A stretch of DNA of 14,374 nt from Planctomycetales bacterium (GTDB lineage: Bacteria; Planctomycetota; Phycisphaerae; SM23-33), in contig DAOWOP010000056.1 of NCBI GenBank assembly GCA_030642005.1, positions 1 to 14,374 on the forward strand. Reading direction: 5' to 3'. This document shows, piece after piece, positions 1 to 7,089 of the stretch. Under the pieces are notes generated by a model. That model saw only the letters and a list, made by a program, of their open reading frames with translations, was not told the DNA's origin and did not search any database. How positions within the stretch are numbered: the stretch's first letter is position 1; every line of letters begins with the position of its first letter. The position numbers and the translations under genes are program-made.

Positions 1-569
1 AGTTTCCCCACCAGCGCGGGCAGTTTCAGCACGAGGCTGTCGGCCATAAGCATCACCGCTATGCCGAACGCAGTGGCAAGCACCAGCCAGGCGCCAGTCC
101 CGGCCATGTACTTCAGAAGAATCTCGCCGACGCCGACGCCGAGTATGTTCAGTATGCCGCCTGCGCCTTGAGGCTGGAGGATGTGCGATGCCGCCGCCGC
201 CGCCGTTACCATCATCGCCAGACCCACCAGCCGCCAGGGCAGATGGTTTATCCGCGTGCCGAGCAGCATGGCGCCGGCCGATATGGTCGCTACTATCAGC
301 AGCGCGTACGTTCCGGCCCCGCCCAGCCAATACATCAGGCCGAAGGCGATGTGAGCGCCGGCCGGGCCTGCGGCGTTGTGGACCGCCGGCGGGGGATAGA
401 TGACGCTCGCCGGCGGGTCAGTCGGCGAAAAACTCAGCGCCGCCAGCCATGCCAGCACCGTCCCGCCGGTCAGCAGCAGCACAAAACAATACCGCGCGAA
501 CCGCCACCCCGGACGAATCGCCTCATCCTGCTGAACCTCTTCCGATTTTTTCTCCGAATCTCTGCTCAT
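1..569 (-). CDS. ftsK: FtsK/SpoIIIE-type DNA translocase, N-terminal membrane part (partial)
   Basis: An open frame of 189 codons starts at the ATG at 569-567 and runs off the left edge without a stop. It has a short charged N-terminus rich in Glu and Lys (residues 1-22), then four hydrophobic stretches at about 27-47, 80-103, 112-132 and 153-176. Between TM1 and TM2 are SFSPTDPP (46-53) and HNAAGPAGAHIAFGLMYWLG (64-83), the characteristic loop of the FtsK 4TM domain. In that family this domain anchors the translocase at the division site, and the C-terminal RecA-like motor (outside the window) pumps DNA toward dif for chromosome segregation. No clear Shine-Dalgarno precedes the ATG; the start is chosen because the charged N-terminus begins here and no better start is seen upstream. 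Family assignment is fairly sure; that the motor domain is intact cannot be seen. Confidence 0.85.
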   Translation of the reverse strand, partial: MSRDSEKKSEEVQQDEAIRPGWRFARYCFVLLLTGGTVLAWLAALSFSPTDPPASVIYPPPAVHNAAGPAGAHIAFGLMYWLGGAGTYALLIVATISAGAMLLGTRINHLPWRLVGLAMMVTAAAAASHILQPQGAGGILNILGVGVGEILLKYMAGTGAWLVLATAFGIAVMLMADSLVLKLPALVGK

Positions 570-641
570 CGTTTGGTAGCCGGTAATCAGTAGCCGCAAA
601 AACCCCTGGTCCCTAATGTTACAGCGCTATTTGTCTTCTTA

Positions 642-853
642 GCCCCGTCGGGGCGGTCGTTTTTAGCCCAGGGTGAAGCCGAAGGCAAGCCCTGGGAAAA
701 GGTTAGTTGGTTATTCAAGCCCCGTCGGGGCGGTCGCCGGTTTCGGAACGTTCACGAACGCCCCGATGGGGCTGATGTCTGTAGCCTCATCGTAACCCAG
801 GGCTTGGCCTTCGGCCTGCGCCCCGGGCTAAACACGCAGGCCCCTACGGGGCC
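642..853. repeat. Cluster of REP-like palindromes in mirror arrangement
   Basis: Five palindromic modules are packed here. Short ones are gccccgtcggggc at 642-654 and again at 719-731, gccccgatggggc at 760-772, and gcccctacggggc at 840-852. Between them lie two longer hairpins: cccaggg...ccctggg (667-696), and cccagggc...gccccggg (796-828) in the opposite orientation. The order short-long-short / short-long-short is mirror symmetric about position 745. There is no coding potential. Such elements resemble the REP sequences mobilised by Y1 (TnpA-REP) transposases; none of those is present here. Confidence 0.75.
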
Positions 854-1146
854 GGGAACACACATATCTGCTTCGAGCAGACGCCGCTGTTTCTGACACG
901 GCGATCAACAAGTAGCGCTGTCGTACTCGTCCCTATTCCCTATTTTTATCGGACTCACCTTCGGTTCCTCTCCAGAGCAAATCGCCCGCGGTCGCATCAC
1001 CGGCGATTAATGCACCCACAAGCTCCGCTTGAAGGTGCCACCCAACGCCGCTGCTTCCTTGACATCAGTGTTGTCTTGCGGTACCCAAGTGTCAACCGGG
1101 CTTTGAGTGCCCGACCGCTGGATTACTCTGAAAGTGGATACCCGCT
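854..1146. other. Non-coding stretch upstream of ackA
   Basis: No convincing gene is seen on either strand. A TTGACA hexamer at 1059-1064 is followed 17 nt later by a poor -10 (taccca, 1082-1087), so it is only a weak promoter candidate for ackA. No tRNA or known riboswitch pattern was recognised. No good Shine-Dalgarno precedes the ackA ATG. Confidence 0.4.
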
Positions 1147-2346
1147 ATGAAAGTATTCGTCGTCAATTGTGGCAGCAGTTCAATCAAGTATCAACTGTTT
1201 GAGATGGCCGATGAGTCGGTCCTGGCCAAGGGCTTGCTGGAGCGGATCGGGACATCCGAGGCGGTGCTTCATCACTCCGCCGGCGGGCAGCGGCACGATA
1301 GCCCCGTCGAAGCGCCGGACCACTCCGCCGGGCTGGGGCTGATCCTGGAGGCGGTAACGGATTCCCGTATCGGCGTTCTGGCGAACCTTGACGAGATCGA
1401 CTGCGTGGGACATCGCGTCGTACACGGTGGCGAGCATATCCACCAAAGCGCCCTTATCGACGAGGCGATTATCGCAGTGGTGCGGGCCAATGCCGAGTTG
1501 GCGCCGCTGCACAATCCTCCGAACCTCGCCGGCATTACCGCTGCGATGTCGGCCTTGCCGAAGATACCCCACGTCGCGGTTTTCGATACCGCCTTTCTTG
1601 CCGACCTGCCCGCCCGCGCCTTCAGATACGCCCTGCCGAAGGACTGGTACAGCCAATATCACGTTCGACGCTACGGCTTCCACGGCACCAGCCACCAATG
1701 CGTAACGCTGCGGGCGGCCGAACTGCTCGGAGCCAGCACCGAGAAGGTAAATCTTATCACCGTTCACCTCGGCAACGGCTGCTCCATGACGGCCGTCGCC
1801 GGCGGAAAGGCGGTGGACCACTCCATGGGACTGACGCCGCTGGAGGGCCTGGTGATGGGCACGCGATGCGGGGACATCGATCCGGCGGTGGTCTTTTACA
1901 TGGCCAGGCGGGCGGGATTGAGCCTGGAAGATTTGGACCGTATCCTGAATAAGGAATCCGGCCTGCTGGGCGTATCGGGCGTCAGTAACGACATGCGCGA
2001 CTGCCTGACCGCTGCCGACGACGGAAACGCCGATGCAGCCCTGGCGGTGGAACTCTTCGTCTATCGCATCGTCAAGTACATCGGAGCGTATTTCACCGTC
2101 CTGCCGGGCTGTGACGCCGTGGTCCTGACCGGCGGGATCGGCGAGAACTCGCTGCCCATCCGCCGGCGGATATGCCAAGGCCTCCGGCGGCTGGGGGCGG
2201 TAGCCGACGAGGAACGGAACAAGATAATCGTCGGCGGCAAGACCGGCCCGATAACCACCGACGATTCGCCGCTGCCCGTATGGGTCATCCCCACGGATGA
2301 GGAATTGATGATCGCACGGGAAACCCAGGCAGTGGTGGAGAAATAG
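1147..2346 (+). CDS. ackA: Acetate kinase
   Basis: This 399-aa protein has the usual length for acetate kinase, which makes acetyl phosphate and ADP from acetate and ATP, and ATP in the reverse direction. It acts in the cytoplasm, normally with phosphotransacetylase in the acetate/acetyl-CoA route. The ASKHA-fold signatures are in order: VNCGSSSIKY (6-15), GHRVVHGGE (88-96, substrate Arg90), PLHNPPNL (120-127), VFDTAF (145-150, Asp147), RRYGFHGTSH (174-183, His179), VHLGNGCSMTAV (206-217), MGTRCGDIDP (237-246, Arg240), LTGGIGENS (327-335) and PTDEELMIARET (382-393, catalytic-site Glu). All key residues are intact, so it should be active. Small departures from the usual sequence are FDTAFL for FDTAFH and GTRCGD for GTRSGD. 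No pta gene is visible, so the partner must lie elsewhere. The next gene starts 94 nt downstream, after a 34-nt repeat. Confidence 0.95.
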   Translation: MKVFVVNCGSSSIKYQLFEMADESVLAKGLLERIGTSEAVLHHSAGGQRHDSPVEAPDHSAGLGLILEAVTDSRIGVLANLDEIDCVGHRVVHGGEHIHQSALIDEAIIAVVRANAELAPLHNPPNLAGITAAMSALPKIPHVAVFDTAFLADLPARAFRYALPKDWYSQYHVRRYGFHGTSHQCVTLRAAELLGASTEKVNLITVHLGNGCSMTAVAGGKAVDHSMGLTPLEGLVMGTRCGDIDPAVVFYMARRAGLSLEDLDRILNKESGLLGVSGVSNDMRDCLTAADDGNADAALAVELFVYRIVKYIGAYFTVLPGCDAVVLTGGIGENSLPIRRRICQGLRRLGAVADEERNKIIVGGKTGPITTDDSPLPVWVIPTDEELMIARETQAVVEK

Positions 2347-2354
2347 GTTAGCAT

Positions 2355-2388
2355 GGGGTTGTTGAAAAAATCGTAGCACGGGAATTCC
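2355..2388 (+). repeat. 34-nt direct repeat, copy 1 (upstream of the glycosidase gene)
   Basis: It begins ggggttgttgaaaaaatcgt and ends in gggaattcc. It matches copy 2 (4740-4773) over 34 nt with about two or three differences. It lies just after the ackA stop and 52 nt before the next ATG. The left end resembles terminal inverted repeats of some insertion sequences (ggttgttgaaaaa); that is from memory and no transposase is nearby. Confidence 0.8.
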
Positions 2389-2440
2389 CCGGAATCCTCG
2401 GTTCCTTGGCTCCGATTCGGAAGAAGGGCAGGTAACGAAA

Positions 2441-4615
2441 ATGAACGAAGAAATCTACTTTTCCTCTCGCGAGGAAAACCGCGTGCGTACTTGTAACGGA
2501 ATCCTGTTCCATCACGCCCCGCTTAGCACTCTCACTACGGGAAATGGGAGGGTCAATGCCAACTGGGCGCCGACGGGGTTCTTTCCTTCTTCGCTTATGG
2601 CCGTGCCTGCACTGAATTGGTTCTCGCGGGCACACAAGGGCCTTCTCCAGTTCGGATGGTGGGACATATCCCTGATCCTGGATGGAGAAGAAACGCATGC
2701 AGAGGAAACAAGAAGCTGGTACGACACCAATCTCGTTCTGCATACCGAGTTTGTCATTGCCGGCAACTGGAAGGACCGCATTGACGTGGAAGCCTTTGGC
2801 CTGTGCCCCCTGAACGAGGACGCCTTTGTCCATGTCATCCGGTTTGTCGGACGTTGCCCAAAAGCGAAAATAGACATCGATGTGCGAATTCGCGGGGCCA
2901 ATATCCTCGGCAAGGAGGCAGGATACCTTTATGACGGCGCTGGGAACTTTGTGTGCCCAGGTCCCGCCGGAGCGTTAAGTCTCACTTCCAGCCGTGAAGG
3001 TTTTGCGATTTCCCAGGACGAAGCCGACCTCTTTTGCCGTTTCGCCGCCAACCGGCAGAGCAGCGGCTACTCCTTCAGTGTCAAGCCCGACTCTGAATTA
3101 CACCGAGGAAAAACCGCTCAATTTCCCGTCGAAGGCGAACGACAAAGGGATATCGTCAACTATGAGGCCGACTACAGTATTTGTTTGAAAGGAAAGAAAA
3201 CAGAAGATCTTCACCTTTATGCAATTGTCGGCAACACGCAAAAGACGGTTATGATCGCTGAAAAGAGATTACTTTGCGCCGGGCCGGCATCGCTGCTGAA
3301 AAACACCACGAGACGCTGGAAAGCGCAAGCGGCTCACTTGATGGATGTGTCTATGCCGGACAAGATACTGGAGGCGGGATTCCTCCAGGGGCTTTCCTAT
3401 GCAAAGAGCAACGCCTATGATTTTGACGATGTCGCGATCCTCCACGCCGACCATACCGAGTACCCTTTGGACTTATCCAGAGACAGCTATTATATCTCCT
3501 CCGCATTGTTGTATCTCGATCCCGAAATCAGCAAACGCCATTTGCGTTTTTACTTCGAGAAGGCGATCCCGCAGGTAGGCGTGGGCACCTCCTATGTCGC
3601 ATCCTGCCCCAAAAAAAAGGATATCGGACACTTTCTTCTCGACGCCGTAGCCTATCCTGTCCTGGAATTGTATCGTTACTGGCGATTCAGCGGCGACGGC
3701 GAATTCCTGAAAGAACAGGCTGTGCGCGAAGGATTGAGCATTATTTTGAGGTCTCTCCAAAAAGTGCATTCGAAGACGACCGGCCTCTACAGTTCCGGTG
3801 GACGGTCCAGTGATGAGGCCTGCACCTATCCCTTTTTTATTCCAGGTAACATGCTCGTAGCCGTAATGTTCGAGAATCTTGCCGAGATATATGAGGAAGC
3901 ATATGGAGAAAGCAGGGGTGCGGCGAGGCTGCTTCGGCGTGCAAAGGATCTGCGCCATGCGATCGAGACTTACGGCGTGATACGCCGAGAGCCGTGGGGC
4001 CGACTTTACGCATTCGAAACCGACGGGCACAACAAGCATCTGCTCTATGATCACGCGGACATGCCGAACCTCCTGACGGCGCCGTGGTTCGGTTATTGCC
4101 CAAACGATTCTGATATCTACCGGAATACCCTGAAGTTTATCTACAGCGATCGTAACCAGGGATACAGGCACACGGCGAGTGGCAGGTTTGCCGCTCTGTG
4201 CGATGGAAGCAAATGTTGTCCCGATGCTCCGTGGCCCATGGCCGCTATGGGGCATATTCTCGCGCTTCCGGAGGATGCGCATGCAGCCGGGCGATTCCTG
4301 GACATGATCGCGGCGTCCATGAGCGACAACCTGCTTATACCCGAAATCATAGACAGGCATACCGGGCGGAGACGATCGCGGCAATGGTTCACCTGGCCGC
4401 CGGCGCTTTTCGTGATAACTTATATAGAAGCGATTTGCGGAATCCGTGTAGGGAAAACTCTTCGTGTCGAACCACATCCACCGGAGGGCTGGGATAATTA
4501 CGCAAGCCCAACCATTACTGTACGCGGAAACAAGATAAAAGTCCGAGTGAGAAACGGTAAAACCCGGGTCTTTGTCAACGCAAAACAAACAAAGCAAAGA
4601 GTATTTCGCCTATAA
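2441..4615 (+). CDS. GH125-like (alpha/alpha)6-barrel glycoside hydrolase with large N-terminal beta domain
   Basis: A 724-aa protein with no signal peptide or TM segment, so probably cytoplasmic. Residues 1-290 look like a beta-sandwich. From about 300 to 670 the pattern is an alpha-barrel glycosidase matching landmarks I know from GH125 exo-alpha-mannosidases: SRDSYYIS (346-353, compare WLRDS), LLDAVAYPVLELYRYW (399-414, compare E-DSLCYP; Asp401 may be the acid), HADMPNLLTAPWFGY (538-552, compare DDANVPSLLSLPYLGY), APWPMAAMGHIL (596-607), LIPEIID (632-638, compare HES; Glu635 may be the base) and RQWFTWPPALF (647-657, compare TRPWFAWANSLF). The C-terminus (674-724) is a small beta domain usual in clan GH-L/G-like enzymes. 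GH125 members are usually about 430-480 aa, so the N-terminal part is extra. Other possibilities are GH15-, GH63- or GH65-type enzymes. A weak AGG-containing ribosome site precedes the ATG. The Kelch gene downstream may share its pathway. Confidence 0.6.
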   Translation: MNEEIYFSSREENRVRTCNGILFHHAPLSTLTTGNGRVNANWAPTGFFPSSLMAVPALNWFSRAHKGLLQFGWWDISLILDGEETHAEETRSWYDTNLVLHTEFVIAGNWKDRIDVEAFGLCPLNEDAFVHVIRFVGRCPKAKIDIDVRIRGANILGKEAGYLYDGAGNFVCPGPAGALSLTSSREGFAISQDEADLFCRFAANRQSSGYSFSVKPDSELHRGKTAQFPVEGERQRDIVNYEADYSICLKGKKTEDLHLYAIVGNTQKTVMIAEKRLLCAGPASLLKNTTRRWKAQAAHLMDVSMPDKILEAGFLQGLSYAKSNAYDFDDVAILHADHTEYPLDLSRDSYYISSALLYLDPEISKRHLRFYFEKAIPQVGVGTSYVASCPKKKDIGHFLLDAVAYPVLELYRYWRFSGDGEFLKEQAVREGLSIILRSLQKVHSKTTGLYSSGGRSSDEACTYPFFIPGNMLVAVMFENLAEIYEEAYGESRGAARLLRRAKDLRHAIETYGVIRREPWGRLYAFETDGHNKHLLYDHADMPNLLTAPWFGYCPNDSDIYRNTLKFIYSDRNQGYRHTASGRFAALCDGSKCCPDAPWPMAAMGHILALPEDAHAAGRFLDMIAASMSDNLLIPEIIDRHTGRRRSRQWFTWPPALFVITYIEAICGIRVGKTLRVEPHPPEGWDNYASPTITVRGNKIKVRVRNGKTRVFVNAKQTKQRVFRL

Positions 4616-4739
4616 GCGGTCTTCCGTAAGTTCGTACTTCCGTTAAGGGGACAGACGTGAATGGCACTGAAATAAGCGTAAAGACTTGCTCTGGCAGTAG
4701 TTGTGGCGTAGGAAAACAGGGAGGAAAATAGGGGACGCT

Positions 4740-4773
4740 GGGGTTGTTGAAAAAGTCGTAGCAGGGGAATTCC
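4740..4773 (+). repeat. 34-nt direct repeat, copy 2 (upstream of the Kelch gene)
   Basis: It begins ggggttgttgaaaaagtcgt and ends in ggggaattcc, nearly identical to copy 1 at 2355-2388 and in the same orientation. Similarity may extend about 12 nt to the left (gaaatagg against gaaaatagg). It lies 41 nt before the preferred ATG of the Kelch gene. Confidence 0.8.
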
Positions 4774-4814
4774 ATTACAGAATGAGTGGTAAGATTAACA
4801 CTGGGAGATCGAGA

Positions 4815-6347
4815 ATGGGAGATACAGAGAATCGCGCTCCGGCAGGTTACGACGCAGGCCTGAAGCGCATTCTTTTGTGCTGCGAGGGGTACGATTTTGT
4901 TCCCCTCATGGGCCTACCAAGGAACAATTATGCGCCTGTCAAGGTGTTTCACGATATCGATACGGTTTGTGTTGTGGTGGAGGCCAACGATCCCTGTGCC
5001 GAGGTCGCTCTTAACGGAATCCCCCTCGCTGCTGGGCAGGAGTCGAAACCGGTCCTGCTGTCGTGTGGGAAAAACGCCTTCTCGGTTACCGTCGCTGCCG
5101 CGGACGGCCGGACGAAAAATGAATTTAGATTCAAGGTTTTCCGCGATTATCCCCAACCCGCATGGAAGCAGATGAAGGACACAGTGCCGTGGGTGCCGCG
5201 AGATTCGGCCGGGGAGCTCGTCTTCCGGGACCGGATGTGGATCATAGGCGGTTACACCCCCCGCATGGCCAATGACGTCTGGAGTTCCGGCGATGGCTTG
5301 GTCTGGACAAAAGAGGGCGATGTTCCAACGCGGAAGGGAATTGATATTCCCATCGCCTTTGTCTTCGGGGAAAGGATGTGGGTTACGGACATCGAGGGCG
5401 TATTATTTTCATCGGCAGACGGCAAGTCGTGGTCCATAGCGACGGAAGAAGCACCCTGGCGCGGTCGGAACTCGGCAGGTTGCGTTGTCTTCGAGGGCAG
5501 GATATGGGTCATGGGAGGCAGGAAGGCCGGGGAGTTGCTGAATGACATCTGGTCATCCCCTGATGGCGTACATTGGACCCTTGAATCGCAGCATGCTCCT
5601 TGGTCGAAGCGGCAGATCCATCACACCCCCGTTGTTCTGGACGGCAGAATATGGCTGCTCGGTGGAGGGGTTATTGGCGCTACCTATCATCCCTTTGTGG
5701 CATGGAATGATGTCTGGAACTCCGCCGATGGCACACACTGGGAGCAAGTTCTCGACCATGCTCCTTGGATTCCTCGCATCTGGGGTTCGTCTGCGGTCTA
5801 CCGGGACCGGATGTGGATCATGGGCGGGTTCCGCTCCGAACCGACATGGGAGAATCTCGGCGATGTCTGGTATTCGTCTGATGGAGTTGTCTGGCGACAG
5901 CTGGAGACAGTTCCATCCATTCGGCACAGCGGCGCCAACAATGTGTCCTTCACATTGTCCGATTCCGTCTGGGCGCCGAGACACGAGCAATCGGCTTACG
6001 CTTTTGCCGGTGGGCTGTGGATTGTCGGGGGGATGGTCTGGCCTCTCAAGAACGATGTGTGGCGGCTCACCATACCGAACCTATGTTTTGTTACCCAGCC
6101 CGTAATTGAGATCTATGCGCAGGGGCTGTACGAATATCAGGCCCATGCGGACTTCAACCACAGCCGTCAGCGGGTGCTCTACCGGCTGGAGCGCGGGCCG
6201 ACTTGGCTGAGTGTTGACAAAGAAACCGGATTGTTGCGCGGCACAGCGCCGCAACCAGGTGACTTTGAGGTCCGCCTCGAAGCCTATGACGCGGGCGGAG
6301 AGACGGCGCAACAAAAGTACACGCTGCACGTGCTGCCGATCGAATAG
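4815..6347 (+). CDS. Kelch-type beta-propeller protein flanked by cadherin-like and Ig-like domains
   Basis: The frame is open from 4701, but I prefer the ATG at 4815. It has gggag (4803-4807) seven bases upstream, and the longer version would read through the 34-nt repeat. The result is 510 aa. Residues 37-112 fit the cadherin-like beta-sandwich pattern (AEVALNGIPLAAG, then LLSCGKNAFSVTVAAADG). Residues 120-420 hold about six Kelch-like blades, repeating APW..R, then R-W-MGG, then NDVW-S-DG--W (for example 148-164, 221-255, 274-309, 328-361). The C-terminal 425-508 is an Ig-like putative domain (GPTWLSVDKETGLLRGTAPQ). Kelch propellers bind proteins or sugars, and some are sialic acid mutarotases. 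No catalytic residue set is recognisable, so the activity is unknown. There is no signal peptide, unusual for such extracellular-type domains. Its position after the glycosidase suggests a shared glycan-related role (inference). Confidence 0.75.
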   Translation: MGDTENRAPAGYDAGLKRILLCCEGYDFVPLMGLPRNNYAPVKVFHDIDTVCVVVEANDPCAEVALNGIPLAAGQESKPVLLSCGKNAFSVTVAAADGRTKNEFRFKVFRDYPQPAWKQMKDTVPWVPRDSAGELVFRDRMWIIGGYTPRMANDVWSSGDGLVWTKEGDVPTRKGIDIPIAFVFGERMWVTDIEGVLFSSADGKSWSIATEEAPWRGRNSAGCVVFEGRIWVMGGRKAGELLNDIWSSPDGVHWTLESQHAPWSKRQIHHTPVVLDGRIWLLGGGVIGATYHPFVAWNDVWNSADGTHWEQVLDHAPWIPRIWGSSAVYRDRMWIMGGFRSEPTWENLGDVWYSSDGVVWRQLETVPSIRHSGANNVSFTLSDSVWAPRHEQSAYAFAGGLWIVGGMVWPLKNDVWRLTIPNLCFVTQPVIEIYAQGLYEYQAHADFNHSRQRVLYRLERGPTWLSVDKETGLLRGTAPQPGDFEVRLEAYDAGGETAQQKYTLHVLPIE

Positions 6348-6393
6348 GACAGGATTGGGACAGATACCTTAATTCGATGGAAACAGGCTGGTG

Positions 6394-6420
6394 GCGTGGT
6401 CGCGGTGTTTGCGACCACGT
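6394..6420 (+). terminator. Hairpin (repeat family copy A), possible terminator of the Kelch gene
   Basis: Perfect 9-bp stem cgtggtcgc / gcgaccacg (6395-6403, 6411-6419) with loop ggtgttt, followed by tttacgttt. It lies 47 nt after the Kelch stop, so it could end transcription. The same stem-loop recurs at 11002-11026, so it may equally be an interspersed repeat. Confidence 0.45.
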
Positions 6421-6428
6421 TTACGTTT

Positions 6429-6476
6429 GCGCATCCGCGTGGCCGCCCCCAAGGGGCAGGCAAACACCGCGGCAAC
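6429..6476. repeat. Repeat family copy B, inverted and interrupted
   Basis: gcgcatccgcgtggccgc (6429-6446) and gcaaacaccgcggcaac (6460-6476) together match the reverse complement of the element at 11002-11034. They are split by 13 extra nt (6447-6459) of which ccccaagggg is itself palindromic. This looks like a small insertion into a repeat. Confidence 0.6.
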
Positions 6477-6577
6477 GGTACCCGACATCGTCTGCATCGA
6501 CGCCTCGACAGAAGAAATCCACCACTTCAAGTAGTAATCTGGGTAAAAAGTACCCACCTCTTTTTCTCCAGTGACAA

Positions 6578-6606
6578 TTGACGAAAACGGCATTTGCCTG
6601 TATGAT
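6578..6606 (+). promoter_or_regulatory. Sigma70-type promoter of the regulator/diguanylate cyclase operon
   Basis: TTGACG (6578-6583), a 17-nt spacer, then TATGAT (6601-6606); ten of twelve consensus bases and ideal spacing. The expected start of transcription is near 6613, just before the ggagg at 6614-6618. This argues that translation starts downstream of the promoter, at TTG 6628, and not at GTG 6571. Confidence 0.75.
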
Positions 6607-6627
6607 AGTGTATGGAGGTTGGCGCGT

Positions 6628-7089
6628 TTGGCGGGTAAGGCTGATCCATCTCGAATGGCTTGTGTAATTGGACTGCTGCCGGCTGGCTCGGTTCCGATTA
6701 TATCCGGGCTTACCACAGACGGCTTCTTCCGTCTGGTTCGCGTCGGCAGCGGCTACGAAGCGGCTGCCGAGTTGCTGGCTGAGCCTGCATCGGCGCTGCT
6801 GGTCGATCTTTCCATGCTGACGGTGCGGCATAAGCCCTTGTTGAAACTGGCGGGCAAACTGAATGTTCCGGTAGTGGCGTTCGGGACGGTTTCGTCGGCG
6901 ATTGACGGTTCCGCCCTTGCGGGGATTCATCTGGTCGGCGCTGAGCAGGCTGGCGAGACATTACGCAACCTCGTAACCGGGGAAGTCGTGGCCGAACCTG
7001 CCGCCGGGCCGCCGGCTGCCGAAGAGCCACCCTGCATGTTCGACAAACCGCTTACACGAGAAGAACTTGACGCACTTTTGAGTGACTGA
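6628..7089 (+). CDS. Small receiver-like protein with C-terminal FliM/FliN-like motif
   Basis: The frame opens with GTG at 6571 (172 aa) but that start has no ribosome site and lies upstream of the promoter. TTG 6628 sits nine bases after ggagg (6614-6618), giving about 153 aa; ATG 6655 is a third choice. The body alternates hydrophobic strands and helices like a response-regulator receiver domain: CVIGLLP, then ALLVDLSML, then NVPVVAFGTV, then GIHLVG (residues 31-122 of the long form). It lacks the clear Asp pair and Lys of an active receiver, so it would be a pseudo-receiver. After an Ala/Pro-rich linker it ends LTREELDALLSD, very like the LSQDEIDALL peptide at the N-terminus of FliM and FliN. 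Its stop overlaps the next ATG by one base, so it is translationally coupled to the diguanylate cyclase, and a regulatory partnership is likely. The family is not recognised with certainty. Confidence 0.7.
   Translation: MAGKADPSRMACVIGLLPAGSVPIISGLTTDGFFRLVRVGSGYEAAAELLAEPASALLVDLSMLTVRHKPLLKLAGKLNVPVVAFGTVSSAIDGSALAGIHLVGAEQAGETLRNLVTGEVVAEPAAGPPAAEEPPCMFDKPLTREELDALLSD

Noticed and set aside
168..593. 141-codon + strand frame over the FtsK N-terminus
   Set aside because: Arg/Gln-rich shadow; the minus frame shows four TM segments and the FtsK loop.
642..853. Possible CRISPR array
   Set aside because: The repeats are palindromic, unevenly spaced and in both orientations, with no constant repeat-spacer pattern.
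1059..1087. TTGACA as ackA promoter
   Set aside because: The -10 at 17 nt (taccca) is too poor to call.
1180..2379. 399-codon open frame antisense to acetate kinase
   Set aside because: It exactly shadows ackA, whose motifs are complete; the antisense product shows no domain pattern.
3473..4597. 374-codon open frame antisense to the glycosidase gene
   Set aside because: Shadow of a gene with recognisable motifs; no ribosome site or domain.
4701..4814. Longer start for the Kelch gene
   Set aside because: The extra 38 codons run through the 34-nt repeat and have no ribosome site; ATG 4815 has gggag at good spacing.
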